DNA of 64,000 nucleotides from Pterois miles (taxonomy: Eukaryota; Chordata; Actinopteri; Perciformes; Scorpaenidae), in NCBI GenBank assembly GCA_947000775.1, contig CAMQGK010000634.1:19585501-19649500 (forward strand), written 5' to 3'. Under the pieces are notes generated by a model. It was not told the origin of the DNA. It worked only from the letters and a program-made list of their open reading frames with translations, and did not search any database. The first letter of the stretch is position 1; each line of letters starts with the position of its first letter. Both the position numbers and the translations under genes were made by a program. Of this stretch, positions 1-12,880 are shown piece after piece.

Positions 1-299
1 CTTACACAGATGGGTTACCAGATAGGAGTTGGTTTTACATGCTCTAACCAACTCTTTCTCGATTCCTGACAAAGCAGTCAGGAAGAAAGCCAAGATGTTA
101 AAGTGTTTCCTTTTCCACATGGGAAGCCACGTGTACAACCAATGTTGAAGCATAGTAGCACCACTATAGAGTGATGATCAAAGATTCAGTTTTAGTAAAT
201 GGAACATGGCTGGTGATCTTGATGTAGCACGCACATTTAAAGGGTTTAATTATGGTAGGTGTAGGTTGATTGTTTAAATATTTTTCCCATCTCTTTCAG

Positions 300-1686
300 C
301 ATTTCAGTGACACAATCAAGGTGAGCCCAGGATCAGAGATCAGAAAAAGTTCTGGAAACGAAAGGTAAGAGCACTGGATCCATATTCGTGAACCTTTTAT
401 AGAATGATGTGAGGAAAACGTCTGTTAATGTTAATTTTGTTTGTTTCGCTCTGGTTCAGGCTCGGTCAAGAGCAGTTTTTGGGCAGTTTTGAGGAGACTG
501 AGAACAGAAAGAACCAAGTGTCTCACATGAAAAGCTCCCCTAACAAAGAAAACACTGGTGCCAAGCCCCCTCTTGGACAAAGAGATGCGGCCGCTGTACA
601 ACCACGCTCACAGCTCCCAGTCACGACACCCGAGTCTCCTGCTCTGGACAGGAAGTCCTTTGGTCCCAGCGTCCTGGGAGATAGGAAGAGCGGCAGCCCC
701 TCCGTTCTCAGGAAGTTTGGAGCCATGCTTCAGGAAAATGAGGGCAAAATGCTCACCGAATCGGGGGTGGTGACCCATCAGGGGCCAGCTCCGGAGCCAA
801 AGTGCCCCACCCCTGGCTGTCAGCGCAGAGCTCTTGGAGCCACTGCAGTCGCCGGCAGGGCGCCCATGCGCGTGCCTACCCAGAGATGCCAAGCAGATTC
901 CGACATGCTGACAGCAGAGCTAGAGCCCGGCCAAGAATGGGGGTTAGTGTCGGACTCTGGTAGACAGAACCACAAGGATCACAGAGGAGCTTTCAGTGGT
1001 TCTAAAGGGGCGCAGCGGGGTCCCCAGCAGTCCCAGAGGAGATCACAGGTGGCAGGGAGCCCAAAGATGAGACCCAGGGCTAACAGCGGGGCAGACAGAG
1101 ATGTGGCTCAAGGGGAGAGAGTAAGGAAACCTCAACATGTGGAGCCCAAAATGGACTACAGGGTCTCCTCTGGACCTCAGAAGATCCAGAGGGGTGGGTT
1201 AGCGGGACAGGAGTTGCCGGGGTGTGGCCGAGTGAAGGATGAAGGACTTATTGAGCTGCTGGACATGCTGGAGATCCAACATGAGTACAGCTCCAGTCCC
1301 AGAGCAGGACACACAGCTTACAGACAGGATCCACAACAGGTAGGGGTTTTTTTCTGCATCAATTTTACAAACACGACCACTGAAACTTGTGTACAAGCTG
1401 ACATGTGTCCTATTATGTCGCCGTTCAGGTAAACACAGCCCAGGTGTCCCCAGCCAATCTTAAGAAGAGCTTCTCTCGTCCCGCGCGGCCGGCCAACCAG
1501 CGACCCCCGTCCAGGTGGGCCGGCCGCACCCCTACTGCCGTCATCAAAAGCCCATCAGACCCAATGTACTGTCCTCCAAGCCCCCTGACTCGCCCCCCTA
1601 GCCCCATGACCAGAACCCCAAGTCCCGCCCTGAAGCACCGGCCTCTCATTTCCTATTCTCTTCAGACTGAGACTGTCATCATGTGA
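300..1686 (+). CDS. KIAA0408/SOGA(MTCL)-like protein, last three exons (5' partial)
   Basis: Three coding exons fit together: 300..364, 460..1339 and 1429..1686, giving 400 residues in one open frame. The first acceptor follows a pyrimidine tract at 299; donors are at 365 (gtaaga) and 1340 (gtaggg). The junction at 364/460 splits an Arg codon and the one at 1339/1429 falls between codons. The protein is Ser/Pro/Arg-rich and looks disordered. The end of the large exon carries a motif LLDMLEIQHEYSSSP, and the last exon has KKSFSRPARPANQRPPSRW followed by repeated PPSP/TPSP motifs, resembling the C-terminus of the SOGA/MTCL microtubule-linked coiled-coil family and KIAA0408. The human KIAA0408/SOGA3 locus lies beside RNF146 and RSPO3 in the same relative orientation, which supports the call. 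Upstream exons are outside the window. An ATG at 428 is intronic and is not the start. The family is likely; the exact paralogue is uncertain. Confidence 0.72.
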
Positions 1687-2184
1687 TCGCTTCCTCCAGG
1701 AAAACCCTCACTTTGTAAATATTAAGGACTTTTCTGTGAAACAAAGTGCTTTAGGAGAGTTAAAGAAATGTTCAATGACATTCTCCAGTGTTGCTGTGGC
1801 TTTTTGCTTCTTCGTCTGTGCTGAGACCTTTGCCAACACGTCAACATAATGCTTAATTGAACCCCCCCCCCCCTCTTTATCCTCTTATTTTGTATTGAAT
1901 TTCAGGTGTTTTCTGTATAATGAGATTTTGCATGCGGCCCCAGTTTGAGGGTGCATGCTCATGTGTTTTAATCCTCATGGTTGCCATGTTGAATCAGATT
2001 CAACCTGGCCACCAGCAGGAGTAGATTAAGTCGCAGCTCTGCTCCCAGCAGCAATCTGCTACCTGTCAGCAACAGTGTGTTGTACTGTATCATATTTTCA
2101 AAGTAATATATTTAAGATGTTCAAATAACAGCTGTGACAAATGACTATGATATGCCTTTAATGTATTTTTTTTCCTTTCTTGGT

Positions 2185-2190
2185 AATAAA
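2185..2190 (+). terminator. poly(A) signal of the KIAA0408-like gene
   Basis: A canonical AATAAA lies about 500 bases after the stop codon, following an AT-rich 3' UTR. It is the first canonical hexamer downstream of the stop that I see on this strand. Confidence 0.55.
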
Positions 2191-4611
2191 TATGACAGTG
2201 CTTTGACATAAAGAGTCTTGTCCCTCTCTATTGCAGCATTGTTCCATTAACGGGGGCTCATACGGCAGGGTGATCATAATTTACTGCATGTCAAGCCTAT
2301 GGATATGTGAAACCAGCAGCTCCCTGCGTGCCAGCGCGATGGCAGCTCAAGTAGTTGCAAATGAGCTAACTGGCTGCCAGCTTTGACACATCGACTGGTT
2401 CAAACGTACCTGAGGACCTGCATGATGAAATACGTGACAATTTACAGATTATCCTCTAAATAGAGTGATGTTTGAGGCTTGTGACACTTGGATTTTGTTG
2501 ATTTAATTCTATTCTTTAAAACATTTGGTTGTGCACAACATTAATGCGGCACAGCATTTGTTCAAGAGCGGTTACTTTATCTGGCGTTACCAGGATATCC
2601 AGTGTGCAGCACACACACTGATTCTGTAGCATTAGGGATCACTTTTCCTGCTCTGTGTTTCTCGCCTCATAAACCCGCATGGCTTCCCTGACACCTCCTG
2701 CTCTGTGGAATGTGAGGAAACACGCTCTCTCAGCTTCACACGTACACAAAATTTAAATCATACAAGCTTTTTCTCACCAAATAAACATTTTCTCGACACA
2801 AAAGCACTGTCACACATTCCTTTATACACACACAAAGTGTGAAATGTCATGTAAAGGCTGAGCGGGGGTACGGAAGTCCCTTGGCCCCGTGATGCCTCAG
2901 CCCTGTCACCCTACCTCTCGGTGCTATGTGCCACCTCAGACAGAAATAGCAAGCGTGACGTGTGTTTTGGTGCCAGAAATCTTACCCTGCTGTCTTTGGG
3001 GGTATAAATAAAGAGCGGGAGGGGGGCGTTGGTTCCTCGCTCTGTCTCCCTAGCTCTCTTTCTTTTATCTCACCCATCGCTATTTCTGCCTCCCAGTGAA
3101 ACAAACATGTATCAAACATGTTTTGGAGGATTAGTTTGCTTTGCCCTTTGCTATTAATGATTTTTTTGTCCTACCCTAACTGGTTTCCCCAATCTGCTTC
3201 ACCCCCTTCTTACCTCTTCCCGTCTCTACTCTCAGTTTGTGTGTGTAAATGTGAGTCTGCCTTACAGGTTGGCACCTACTTGGGCTGCATGAGGGTATTT
3301 TAACAAGGCGTCCTGTTGGCCATCACTCCTCTGTCCTCATCAGGCCCTTGCTTACTCTTGACATGCTCTAACCGCTCAACAGAAACACTAAAGACACATT
3401 CTTTGGTGTGTACATGTTTTCTCCTCCTGTTGCTTCGCCCTCCGCTTTTTCCCCCTTTTTCCCTGTTTTCCCGACCGAGGACGCTCTTAGCAGACAGCAT
3501 GACAGATCTTGGCACAGCATGTCCTCTACTGGACATGCCTATTCATGAGAGCAGAGACAGACAGATGAAAGAAAGAGAACACAAGAGCAGACAGCTGAAC
3601 TGGGTTCCCTGACGTCAGCAGACCACATTATCACACCCACTACGACGACCCCGGAGGAGGCAACGGCCATCAAAAAACAGTTTTGCATCACAGCACGGAA
3701 GACTTCTAGGACAATGAGTTACTTTTATAATATGCTTTGGTAATCCTGCACAAACACACACCATCATGTGTACACGCTGCTGTAGAGGCGTATTTATGAC
3801 ACCTGGGAACAAGCTGCATCTGTTCTCATGACTTTGATCGTTGCTGATCTGCCTTTTTGAATGAGCTGAGTGCAGCACAACCAGCCAGGACATCGGAGGA
3901 CACTCATGTACAATTGTGTCCCATGTTGTCACCATAGGCAAGGTAATGATGTTCATCACTTAAATCTAACTTCTTAAATCAATAACAGCATATCAGTCCT
4001 TGTTTTACAGAAACCATACTGCAATGCACAGCTGCTGTAAGTAGCAGCAGACACTGGGGTATTAATGTTATAAAAAGGCCTTTTCCAAAGTAGATATACT
4101 GATGTGCAATAGCTGGAAAAGCTGGACTGGAATGGCTGACTGGGTGACCTCCTTAATGCAATTTTTCAAATTTTATTGTGAAAGGTAAGAACAGATGGAG
4201 TGGCTCTGGTGTCTGTTTGTCAAGACTGAAAGGAGTGATAAAGTTTGTCATTTTGGTTCATACTAAAGAGCCTCCATGTTTTTGTTTCATAAATATAGGT
4301 GCAACTCAACCGTTTGAGGTAATATTTGCCTTCTGTGTGAAAGCATTCATGACAAAAACAACAGTTTAAAAATATATACTGAAGTGCAAATTAATTGCAC
4401 AAAAAAAAAAAACACTGTCAGTGTAAAAGTCTTAAGATCACCCACTGGTTGGTTGAATTTGCAGAATTAAAACAATCATTGAGATATGCAGACTTGGTTG
4501 AATTAAGCTAAAAGGCACATTTATTCTTCTGGACATGAACTAGGCTTTAAAATAAGTCTGTGGTAAAACAGTTGATAAAAGGGTCATTGATTAAGATAAT
4601 CAATCAATTAC
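2191..4611. other. Intergenic DNA, no gene recognised
   Basis: Short ORFs here have no recognisable domain, no matching splice sites and no family resemblance. A TATA-like run (tataaataaag) near 3002 sits before a pyrimidine-rich stretch, but no coding exon follows that I can support. Confidence 0.5.
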
Positions 4612-4619
4612 ATAATTAC

Positions 4620-5292
4620 CAGGGCTGTCAAAGTTGATGTGATAACACGTTAATGGAAAATAGTTTTAACACCGCTAATTTCTTTAACGTATCTAATGTT
4701 TTGGAGGTTGTAGCAGGCTCAGTTTTTGAGCTAGAGTCCATTGTACCAAACTTACAATCTTATGCAACATTTTGGCGAGGAAAAACAGTCATGGCCATTT
4801 TCAAACGGGTGACCTCTGACCTTAAGATATGTGAACGAGTCTAATCACATGCGGTTTGGGGTGAGTCACAGTCAAGTCAGCACACTGACACACTGACAGC
4901 TGTTGTTGCCTGTTGGGCTGCAGTTTGCCATGTTATGATTTCAGCATATTTTTTATGTTAAATGCAGTACCTGTGAGGGGTTCTGGACAATATTTGTCAT
5001 TTTTTTGTGTTGTTAATTCATTATCAAGATAATCAATGTTATTGACCTCACCTGTCTGTGGTCATAATGTTGTTAATGTTATGGCTGGTCAGTGTATTAA
5101 ATATACATTTGCATAAAGCACATTTGCTCTCTCCCATGCTGATAAGAGTTTGAATGACTTGACAAATCTTCCTTTAAGGTTCATTTTGAACATATAAAAA
5201 ATGTGTGATTAATTTGTGATTCATCGCCATTAATCATGGAAAATCATGTGATTAATCATGATTAAATATTTTAATCGCCTTATACAGGCCTA
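4620..5292 (+). mobile_element. hAT-like MITE, CAGGGCTGTCAA family, copy 1
   Basis: The element starts CAGGGCTGTCAAAG and ends in a decayed CAGGCCTA. Its interior near the right end is dense in ATTAATC/GATTAAT motifs. It is flanked by a perfect 8-bp direct repeat ATAATTAC at 4612..4619 and 5293..5300, the target duplication size of hAT transposons. Related copies are at 36101, 62082 and 63146. No transposase is encoded. Confidence 0.8.
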
Positions 5293-7284
5293 ATAATTAC
5301 AAACCATTACTTTATTACACAATTTTGGGGGCATCAAATCATCTGCTGATTTAGCTAAGACTATTGCTGGCACAATAAAAATCCTGTTTTGTGAATTCTT
5401 ATATTCATGAAAAAAACATTTGTTTTCTCGTAAAAATAAGAGAAAACACCCTCAAGATAATAAGAAAATGAGCTTGTTAGCATGAGAAAACAAACTCTGT
5501 AATTCAGAGATATGGAGATAACTAACTTGTGAAAAATAAACTGTTGCAACAATGGCCGCTCTGCGTTTCCGTAGTTATGTGCATTTTTATTACAATTTCT
5601 CAAAGAATGTATTACTTATTTATCTACAGTTTTGATAAAACATCTCAAAGACATTCAGGTAATAAATGTGATGAAATGGTATGGAACGGGCACGAGGTTT
5701 TATGTGCTATGTGCCCTGTTATTTTAGCCCTGGCAATTCAAAGTCGACTGCCAGAGACAGGCTGTCTACAATCGTTGCTAGGCAGACTTCAAAGCTTCTA
5801 TTCATCTAGACAAGCTCGATATATCTTCTATACATGCGCGATTATGAGAGTTACATGTGTCTGAATGAGCCTCTGGTGGCTGACATAATGTCTTCTTGGT
5901 TGTCTGAGGCATGTGTGAATCTCATGCTCCTTCTTGCCTCCTCTCGCCCACATCCACCTGTCCCCTGTCCTGCGCCCTCTGCCCCTGAGCTGCATCTCTG
6001 TCCTGACAAGCCTCTCATTCATCGGAGCTGGATGGGCTCGGTGGTGGGGGGGTGGGGGTCTACACTGAAATCCTCAGCATGTGTCAGTTGCTACTGCGAC
6101 ACACTCAAAATAGATTGTTAACTGCCGCTTGTGTGTGTGTGTCTCACAAATATGTTGACAGAAGAGTGACAGGACCACCCTGTTCCACAGGAACATAAAG
6201 AGGACCTGAAACTGAGCTGTTTTACAGCTGTTTTACAGGGTTCTCCAATCCGTCACTTTGCATTATTCTGAACGTTTTCTCTCTTGTTAAAACTTAACAG
6301 TCCGGAGACGTTTGCATGTCTCGAACAGCATGCGTGTTAGTGCACTTTCAAGTTCAACAGTGTTTGCATTTTTCCTCTACTTTAAAAAGGATGTTCACTC
6401 ATTGGCATCCACCTGCACCGGACATGTGAGTGCACAGTTTCATAAACAAACTGGGAAGATGGACACCTGTTTTGCAGCCACGTCATGATCTGTTGGTGTT
6501 CTTTCAGAGGCTTAGGACAAAACTGTATGTAGACCCAACACCAACGAGACACCTCTTTCTATCTCACGGATATATGATGTTAAATAATGCCTAAGATTTA
6601 AAAAAATAAGATCAATGAAATGCCTCTTCAAATTCACAAGGCTGCATTAGTTGCAGGGGCTATTCCTCTTGAACACCTGCATCGATAACAAGCACAACAC
6701 AGATTTCTAAACTGTTGTTCATCGACTGGGAGTGTTGACGGCTTAAATTACGAATTTCGGGGTCAATCCTGTTAGACCATAGGTGTACTTCAAATCCCAC
6801 TACTCTACACTTCCATTTTTCACCCACAAAGTACAAAACGTCCCATCTGTTGGACTGCAGCTCGCTCTATCTTCGTCCACATGTCCGAACTGTCAGTGCG
6901 TCTGCGTCCGTCCGTTGAAACGGCCATCTCAAATGCCAGATGATGAGTGTAGCAGTACAAGTGCTGGGACCATCAAGGACAGCCGAGAGGACCCTAAAGG
7001 GGTTCTTGAGAATTTCAGACCTCTCCATTAAAATAGAATGGGGCCTGAATATCTCCTCTTTGAAAGACAACCCCTGAGGCTCACCTTTCAAAACAAGAGC
7101 GGGGCGCTCTCGTGGGATTAGCTGGTGTTGCCCGGCAGAGGTGACTATAGTGGTCTATTTATCGTGTGACGAATGACCAATTTTAATTTGGTTTCAGTGG
7201 AGTGGTCAGCTGGGAGCGACTACACGCCCCGCCGTCTGGCCTGTGGCCTACGCAAACGTGTTCACCTCACATAAATACATACAT

Positions 7285-7285
<1 letters not shown>

Positions 7286-7353
<68 letters not shown>
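7286..7353. repeat. (CA)n microsatellite
   Basis: An almost pure CA dinucleotide run of about 68 bases. It should be length-polymorphic. Confidence 0.95.
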
Positions 7354-7354
<1 letters not shown>

Positions 7355-8790
7355 TTAGCGGCGGAGGAATAAGGTGCATTGAACAAGACGCAAGATGCTA
7401 GCAGCTCTGAGGATGTACTACCTATTATTAGCAAAATGCTAATGTCAGCATGCTAACTTGACAATGTTACCATGGTCCAATGGACCATAATGCACAATAC
7501 ACACACACACTTTTGTAATCGTCAAAGAGACATAGCTGCATCTCGATACCGACATACTAACGTTCAGTATGCTAAAACAGCATGTGAGATTTGTTTTTTA
7601 TTATGTCCAAAACCTTAGTATGAAACCATAGTATGTATTATGTATAGCATACTATTTCCAGTGAAATATTACAGCATGTAAATGCTGGACACTACATTGG
7701 CATAAATATCCCACAATGCATTGCGGTAATGACGACAATGTTAATAACAGACGCTGACAGACAGCTCTATAACAACAATAAAGCTTAAATTTAACAGCAA
7801 TATTTTACTTTGTTAGTAGTGATATTTTTTAAAAACCAATCCCAACTTTGATGCTCACAAACCGTCATTTTGGTCACATGAGGTTGGCAGAGGTTACCAT
7901 GGCTACATGTCTCCAACCGGCAAGGAGGCTCTCAGGACGTGACGACGTAAATTACTGCTCAGTGCATCTCAAAGGATGCATGCTCCTGTTTTTCACAGAA
8001 AAGTATGCTGAATGATAAATAATATGTGATTTCGACGAAGCCATAGAGTGCTAATGGAGAAGGTGCAACAGTAAAATCTTTCCCCCCCAACATGTAGAAT
8101 CTCCAGCAGAGATCGTGTAGGTGATTGACAAATGCTCTGAAATATTTAGTGGTGATGTGTCCAAATAACGGACTTTATTATTTTTACTGTGATTCAAGGT
8201 GACAGTGATATTGCTAATCACCCCTATAAGCCCACTGATCATTAAAGCAGTCCATTACACATTTAAACAGTTGTCAGTTCACATGGTACACTTATTAATT
8301 ATTAATAATTATGTCTAATACAACAGCCCTGCAATAAATCCTACCTTCATGAAGGAAGGATTTTGCAATGTTTCTACTCTTCTTCTACTAAATTATGGCA
8401 TAAAATGCAATTGATTTGATTTGATTTAGAAAATATGGAGCTGCAATATCTAATGATCTATCTAATAATGTTTATACCCTATAATTATGTATTTATTTAT
8501 CAGGGACACATCAACATTTCAGTTTCTACCACAATGCAAATGTGCCAGAGCTAATTTTCTTCTGTAGTCCTTGAGCTGGTTATAGCAAATTAGTGGCTTA
8601 ATATTAGCAATACAATACTTCAGAAAGCACATCAGATTAACACAGTACAGCACAATACAATAAAATAAATGTAAAAAGTATCTGATATGTAAAAACAATG
8701 AGAGAATGTAACAGCAATGACAGAGATGAGGTGGTATAATTACTCAAGATCGCAGGTTTGGTTTGCTTGAAGTATCCCTTAAGTTTATGT

Positions 8791-9281
8791 TTAAAGGTCC
8801 CATATTAGAAAAAGTGAGATTTTTGTGTCTTTTTTATTATCAAGCAGGTTTACGTGCTATATAAATACTGTGAAAGCATCAAAACTGTCGGCCCATGGAG
8901 AAATTCACCCAGCCTGTATTCAGAAACTCTGCCTTTGAAACAAGCTGCCAGGATTTCTGTAACTTTGTGATGTCACAACTAAACGACATTACACAGTTGT
9001 AAATGTAAACATGCTAAATGTGTCCCAGTTTATCTCTGGTTGCAGTGTATGGGAATCAGCTGACAGGAAATAAACATAGACACAAGCTGTTACCGAGCAA
9101 TGCAATTTCGTTTGTAAAAACGGAGAGTTTTACACAAACGATGAATAGGCACATTCAGGCAGCCAGTTTAAGGAAAATAAAGTTGTTGTTGTTTTTTTAC
9201 TTTATAGTATGTAAACATTTCTTAGCAGAAACATAAAATACTAGCATGAACCTGAATATTAGCATAATATGGGTCTTTTAA
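8791..9281. mobile_element. piggyBac-like MITE, TTAA-flanked
   Basis: The element is bounded by TTAA at 8791 and 9278. Its ends are imperfect inverted repeats: TTAAAGGTCCCATATTA on the left against TTAAAAGACCCATATTAT read inward from the right. It is 491 bp long with no transposase. TTAA at both ends matches the piggyBac superfamily target. The 72-codon ORF inside (9018..9236) is incidental. Confidence 0.75.
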
Positions 9282-10261
9282 CTAAAATATCAAGTTGGTG
9301 AGTCTTGTTTTTGTTTATGTTCAAGTGTATAGATGAGATGCTCAACCAATCAGATACATGGGCAACTTGTTTGTTTTTAGCATGCACATAAACATCTCTC
9401 ACCTCATCTCACCTGTCAGCATCTTCATCAAGATGACATAAAAGATAGAATACCAACCAAATATGGATTGTGCAGACAGTCATGGTCCTGTATTTAGAAA
9501 CGGATAATACCCATTATATGAAGTTTACGATTTTCATCATAGTAATGACGTGACGCATCGCTGTTATAAATGGTTCAGTAGCGGCTGGCTTAGCTATCCG
9601 TGTCACTTGATAGGCTCTAATGGTGTTAGGTCGATGATGGTTACAGTAGGGGTGAGGTCATTCCTGGCTCCTGCCGGACTGAGATACCCTGTCTGTGAAT
9701 TTCAGCATTATGTGTAAAAATACTGACATACTATACATCCATGTACACATGCAACATGTACAGACAAATACTAAAACTGCACCAATAGATATGTTACACA
9801 AGGGAAAACAGCTATCAGTATGCATGCACATTTCTTCTTTTCTTACACAATAAATTTACACGACCAGGTGACCTTGTTCAATAAAAACAAGGTCATAAAT
9901 AATCCATGCAACAACAATGCCCTACTTTTGGCCTCGGGGTGACGAAAGATGTGGGTATGACGGGACTATTTGTGGAGGGATCGGAGACAGCGCATGTATT
10001 TTCTGTAGTGTGAAGAGGGAGACTACAGGAGGTATTTAAGCAGGATATGGTGACACGAGGGAGTTAAAGGGCAACCATATGTCTGAAAACACATAGTAGT
10101 GTTGTCTCCCGTCTGTGTCTGCATGTTCACCTGGTTAACTGACTGACCTCCTATCACACACTAAAAGACACATCCGTCTGTCTTGTCTGTTTCCACGATA
10201 TATAAATCTGTCAGTCATAGCACGCCAGGTAATGCTATACCCTACATACTGTATGTTAGAT

Positions 10262-11036
10262 ATTACGACGCAGTGTTAGGACCACACTGAAGGGAAAAAA
10301 AATAAATTTAAGATTATAAAATTAAGTCAGAATATTGCAAATAAAGTCATAGGTTTATGAGAAAACAGTTGTAATACTATCAGAATTTAGTTACACCTCA
10401 GTTTACTTCATCTTTTGGCGCATCAGCACCACATTATCATCAGTATCAGGACCAGTTTTTTTTTGTCTCTTTTTTTTTTTTTGTAGATGACTATATTCTT
10501 GTAATAGTATTTTTTCTCATAAAGTTATGACTTCATATATTATGAAATAGTATGACTTTGTTCTCATAGTATTCCGACTTTATTCCCGTAATATTACAAT
10601 TTTATCTCGTAAAGTTCAGACTTTACTCTTGTAATATTACGTTTTTTCCTTGTAAAAGTTTTTTTTTTCTCAAAATTGACTTTATTCTCACGAATTATGA
10701 TTTTTTCTCATAAAGTTATGACTTCATTATTGTAATACCCTTTTTTCTTGAAATAGTATGACAATCAATCAATCAATGAAGTCAATGAAGTGATTTTTTT
10801 CTCGTAAAGTTATAACTTTATTCTCATATTACTACTTTTTTTTCTTAGTTATGACTTTGTCATACATGTCTTGTACTATTACATTTTTTTCTTGAAATAG
10901 TATGACTTTATTTTCAATAAATTACAACTTTTTCTTGTAAAGTTATGTCTTTATTTTGACAATATTAAGTCTTTTTTTCTTGAAATAATGACTTTTTTCC
11001 CCCCGTCAGTGAGACCCAACACTCCCTCATAGTATG
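10262..11036. mobile_element. Foldback-type element with internal tandem repeats
   Basis: The left end near 10262 (ttacgacgcagtgttagg) and the right end near 11036, read on the opposite strand (ctatgagggagtgttggg), are imperfect inverted repeats. Between them are many degenerate repeats of a roughly 40-50 bp unit built from gtaatattac, tttttctcgtaaag and ttatgacttta. The repeat orientation flips near the left end (aaagtcataggtttatgag, against ttatgactttattc further right). No coding potential is visible. Confidence 0.6.
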
Positions 11037-12016
11037 ATATATTCTCAGTGGTGAAAGAAGTACTTAAGTAAAAGTAGACATACCGTAAATATATTTTTCT
11101 TCTTTTAAAACAATATCATTAATTCATCATCATTATTATTATTATGGTGAATGCTAATCCCCATTTTCACTTCAGTAAAGGAAATACTGTATAAACATAC
11201 TGAATATTGAAATTGATTGGACATCATAAATTTAAATTAATACTGTCACCACAGCTGTGTTGACCAAGCGCTGCCAGAGAACAAGCCATTCATTTATATA
11301 GTAATGATAGCTGTGGTTTTTATAGAGGGGGCGAAGCATATTTTATAAGCTGCAGATGTAAATTATGACCAAAGCAGAAACACTTCTTCAGTCAACACTT
11401 CACCACCACCCGTGTCATTGAAGTTACAGACTGCACAGTTTGTTATATGTAAGCTCTGAGAAGGTTCTAGCCAAGGTCTGGCTCATTAAGACATGTTTCT
11501 AATTCAAGTCACAGTCCATCTGCACACACTGTGCCTGTGGTTTTCTTCTGTTGGCAAATGCTGCAGCTCAGCTGCATTGGTAGCAGTGGTCTTGGGTTTT
11601 CATCATCCCATAAACCTGAAACAAACCTTGGCCCATATTTTATAGTCAGCTCCAGTTACTGTGTAGCAAGTAGCCACAGTCCTACAGCCGCTATAGGCAG
11701 TATTAGACAAAAACCACAAAGCTGTAAAAAAAATACTCCGGTTTGTAGGGAGAGGACTGAGAAAAAATGTGATTGCTCTAACCGGCAGGTTTGCAACCAC
11801 TCAACCTGCCTGAGGCCTATGAAAAAGTCTCCAACAACAGGTGGGGTAAAAAGTTGCTAATATATGCAATAGCTCCATCCTGTGGACTCTTGAAGTATTA
11901 ACTAACACATTGCAAACAGGCCTATGGATCAGTGCCACTTGTTTCCACCGTTTCCCCATAGTCATGTAATGTGGAATACTAAAACAAACCATATGATTTT
12001 AAATTATAGATATTTA

Positions 12017-12337
12017 TTAACCAGACAAAACACCACAGGGGCAACGCCACACAGACAGAAAGCTTGTTCTAAGTAATTCAGACAGTAACAGTGAAAAGTT
12101 GACAGTTAAAATAATAGCAGCTATGGCAAACAGAAGGTTAAAAAAAAAGAGCTTGAGAACGGCTCGAGATTGTCCAAGTAAAAGTCGGTGCCAGCGCTCT
12201 GATAGTAGCCCTATCGAGAGTACTGTGACAAGAAATAGAAATCCAAATGTCTCTCTACATACATAGCCAAATACTTTCCAGTGGTTTTGCCAGTAGCTTT
12301 TCAGCACCCAACATCGCTCACAACACAAACACGCCAT
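12017..12337 (-). other. Unrecognised 106-codon ORF with two hydrophobic stretches
   Basis: This open frame starts at 12337 and ends at 12017. It has two hydrophobic stretches (around FGFLFLVTVLSIGLL and LFFFNLLFAIAAIILTV) and a Cys-rich N-terminus. I do not recognise a family. An AATAAA on the same strand (12013..12018) overlaps the stop codon, which is odd for a real gene. The hexamer could instead be a distal poly(A) signal of rnf146, whose stop codon is 2.1 kb upstream. This is most likely a chance ORF. Confidence 0.12.
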
Positions 12338-12880
12338 AATTAAAACAAGACTTCCACACCAGAACAGAGAGAATACAGTCTCTCTCCCCTTGTACGCTTA
12401 AACATCCACACACACAAACTCCAGTTTAAATATAATTAATTAGGTCCTGATGAAAACTTCTCACCTTAGAAAAACCTAATCAGCAAAGCAGGAAAAAGTC
12501 AGCAAATTTTATCGCTCTGTAACTGGTACATTAGCTGCTACATTTAAGCTCGATTTCAACATCACTCCAAAAGACAAAAAGAAAATTACAAAAATATCAG
12601 CCACATTAATCATGAGCTAAAACCATTAGAGAACTAAGAAGGGGTTTCATTGCAAAATAGGTTGTATTGCTATGTCACAGGGTTGTGACACATAATAGTT
12701 TTTGAACAACATTTACCAAGACGTTGCCATAGCTGTTCACCTATTTTGGCCTGAAAACAAGGCCGCTATGTTTCACTACAGAACCTGCTGCTGAGAGTGA
12801 TGCATGACTACCATTGTACACAGTATATTGCTGGCTGAAACTAGCTCTTGAAGTCTTCAACAAAAGGCTATATTCATGTG

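Noticed and set aside
428..459. ATG at 428 as the start of the KIAA0408-like gene
   Set aside because: It lies in an intron just before a clear acceptor (ctctggttcag at 459); the frame runs back into an upstream exon at 300..364.
3002..3303. TATA-like site near 3002 followed by a 61-codon ORF
   Set aside because: The ORF has no conserved features and no supporting splice or poly(A) signals; the TATA match alone is too weak.
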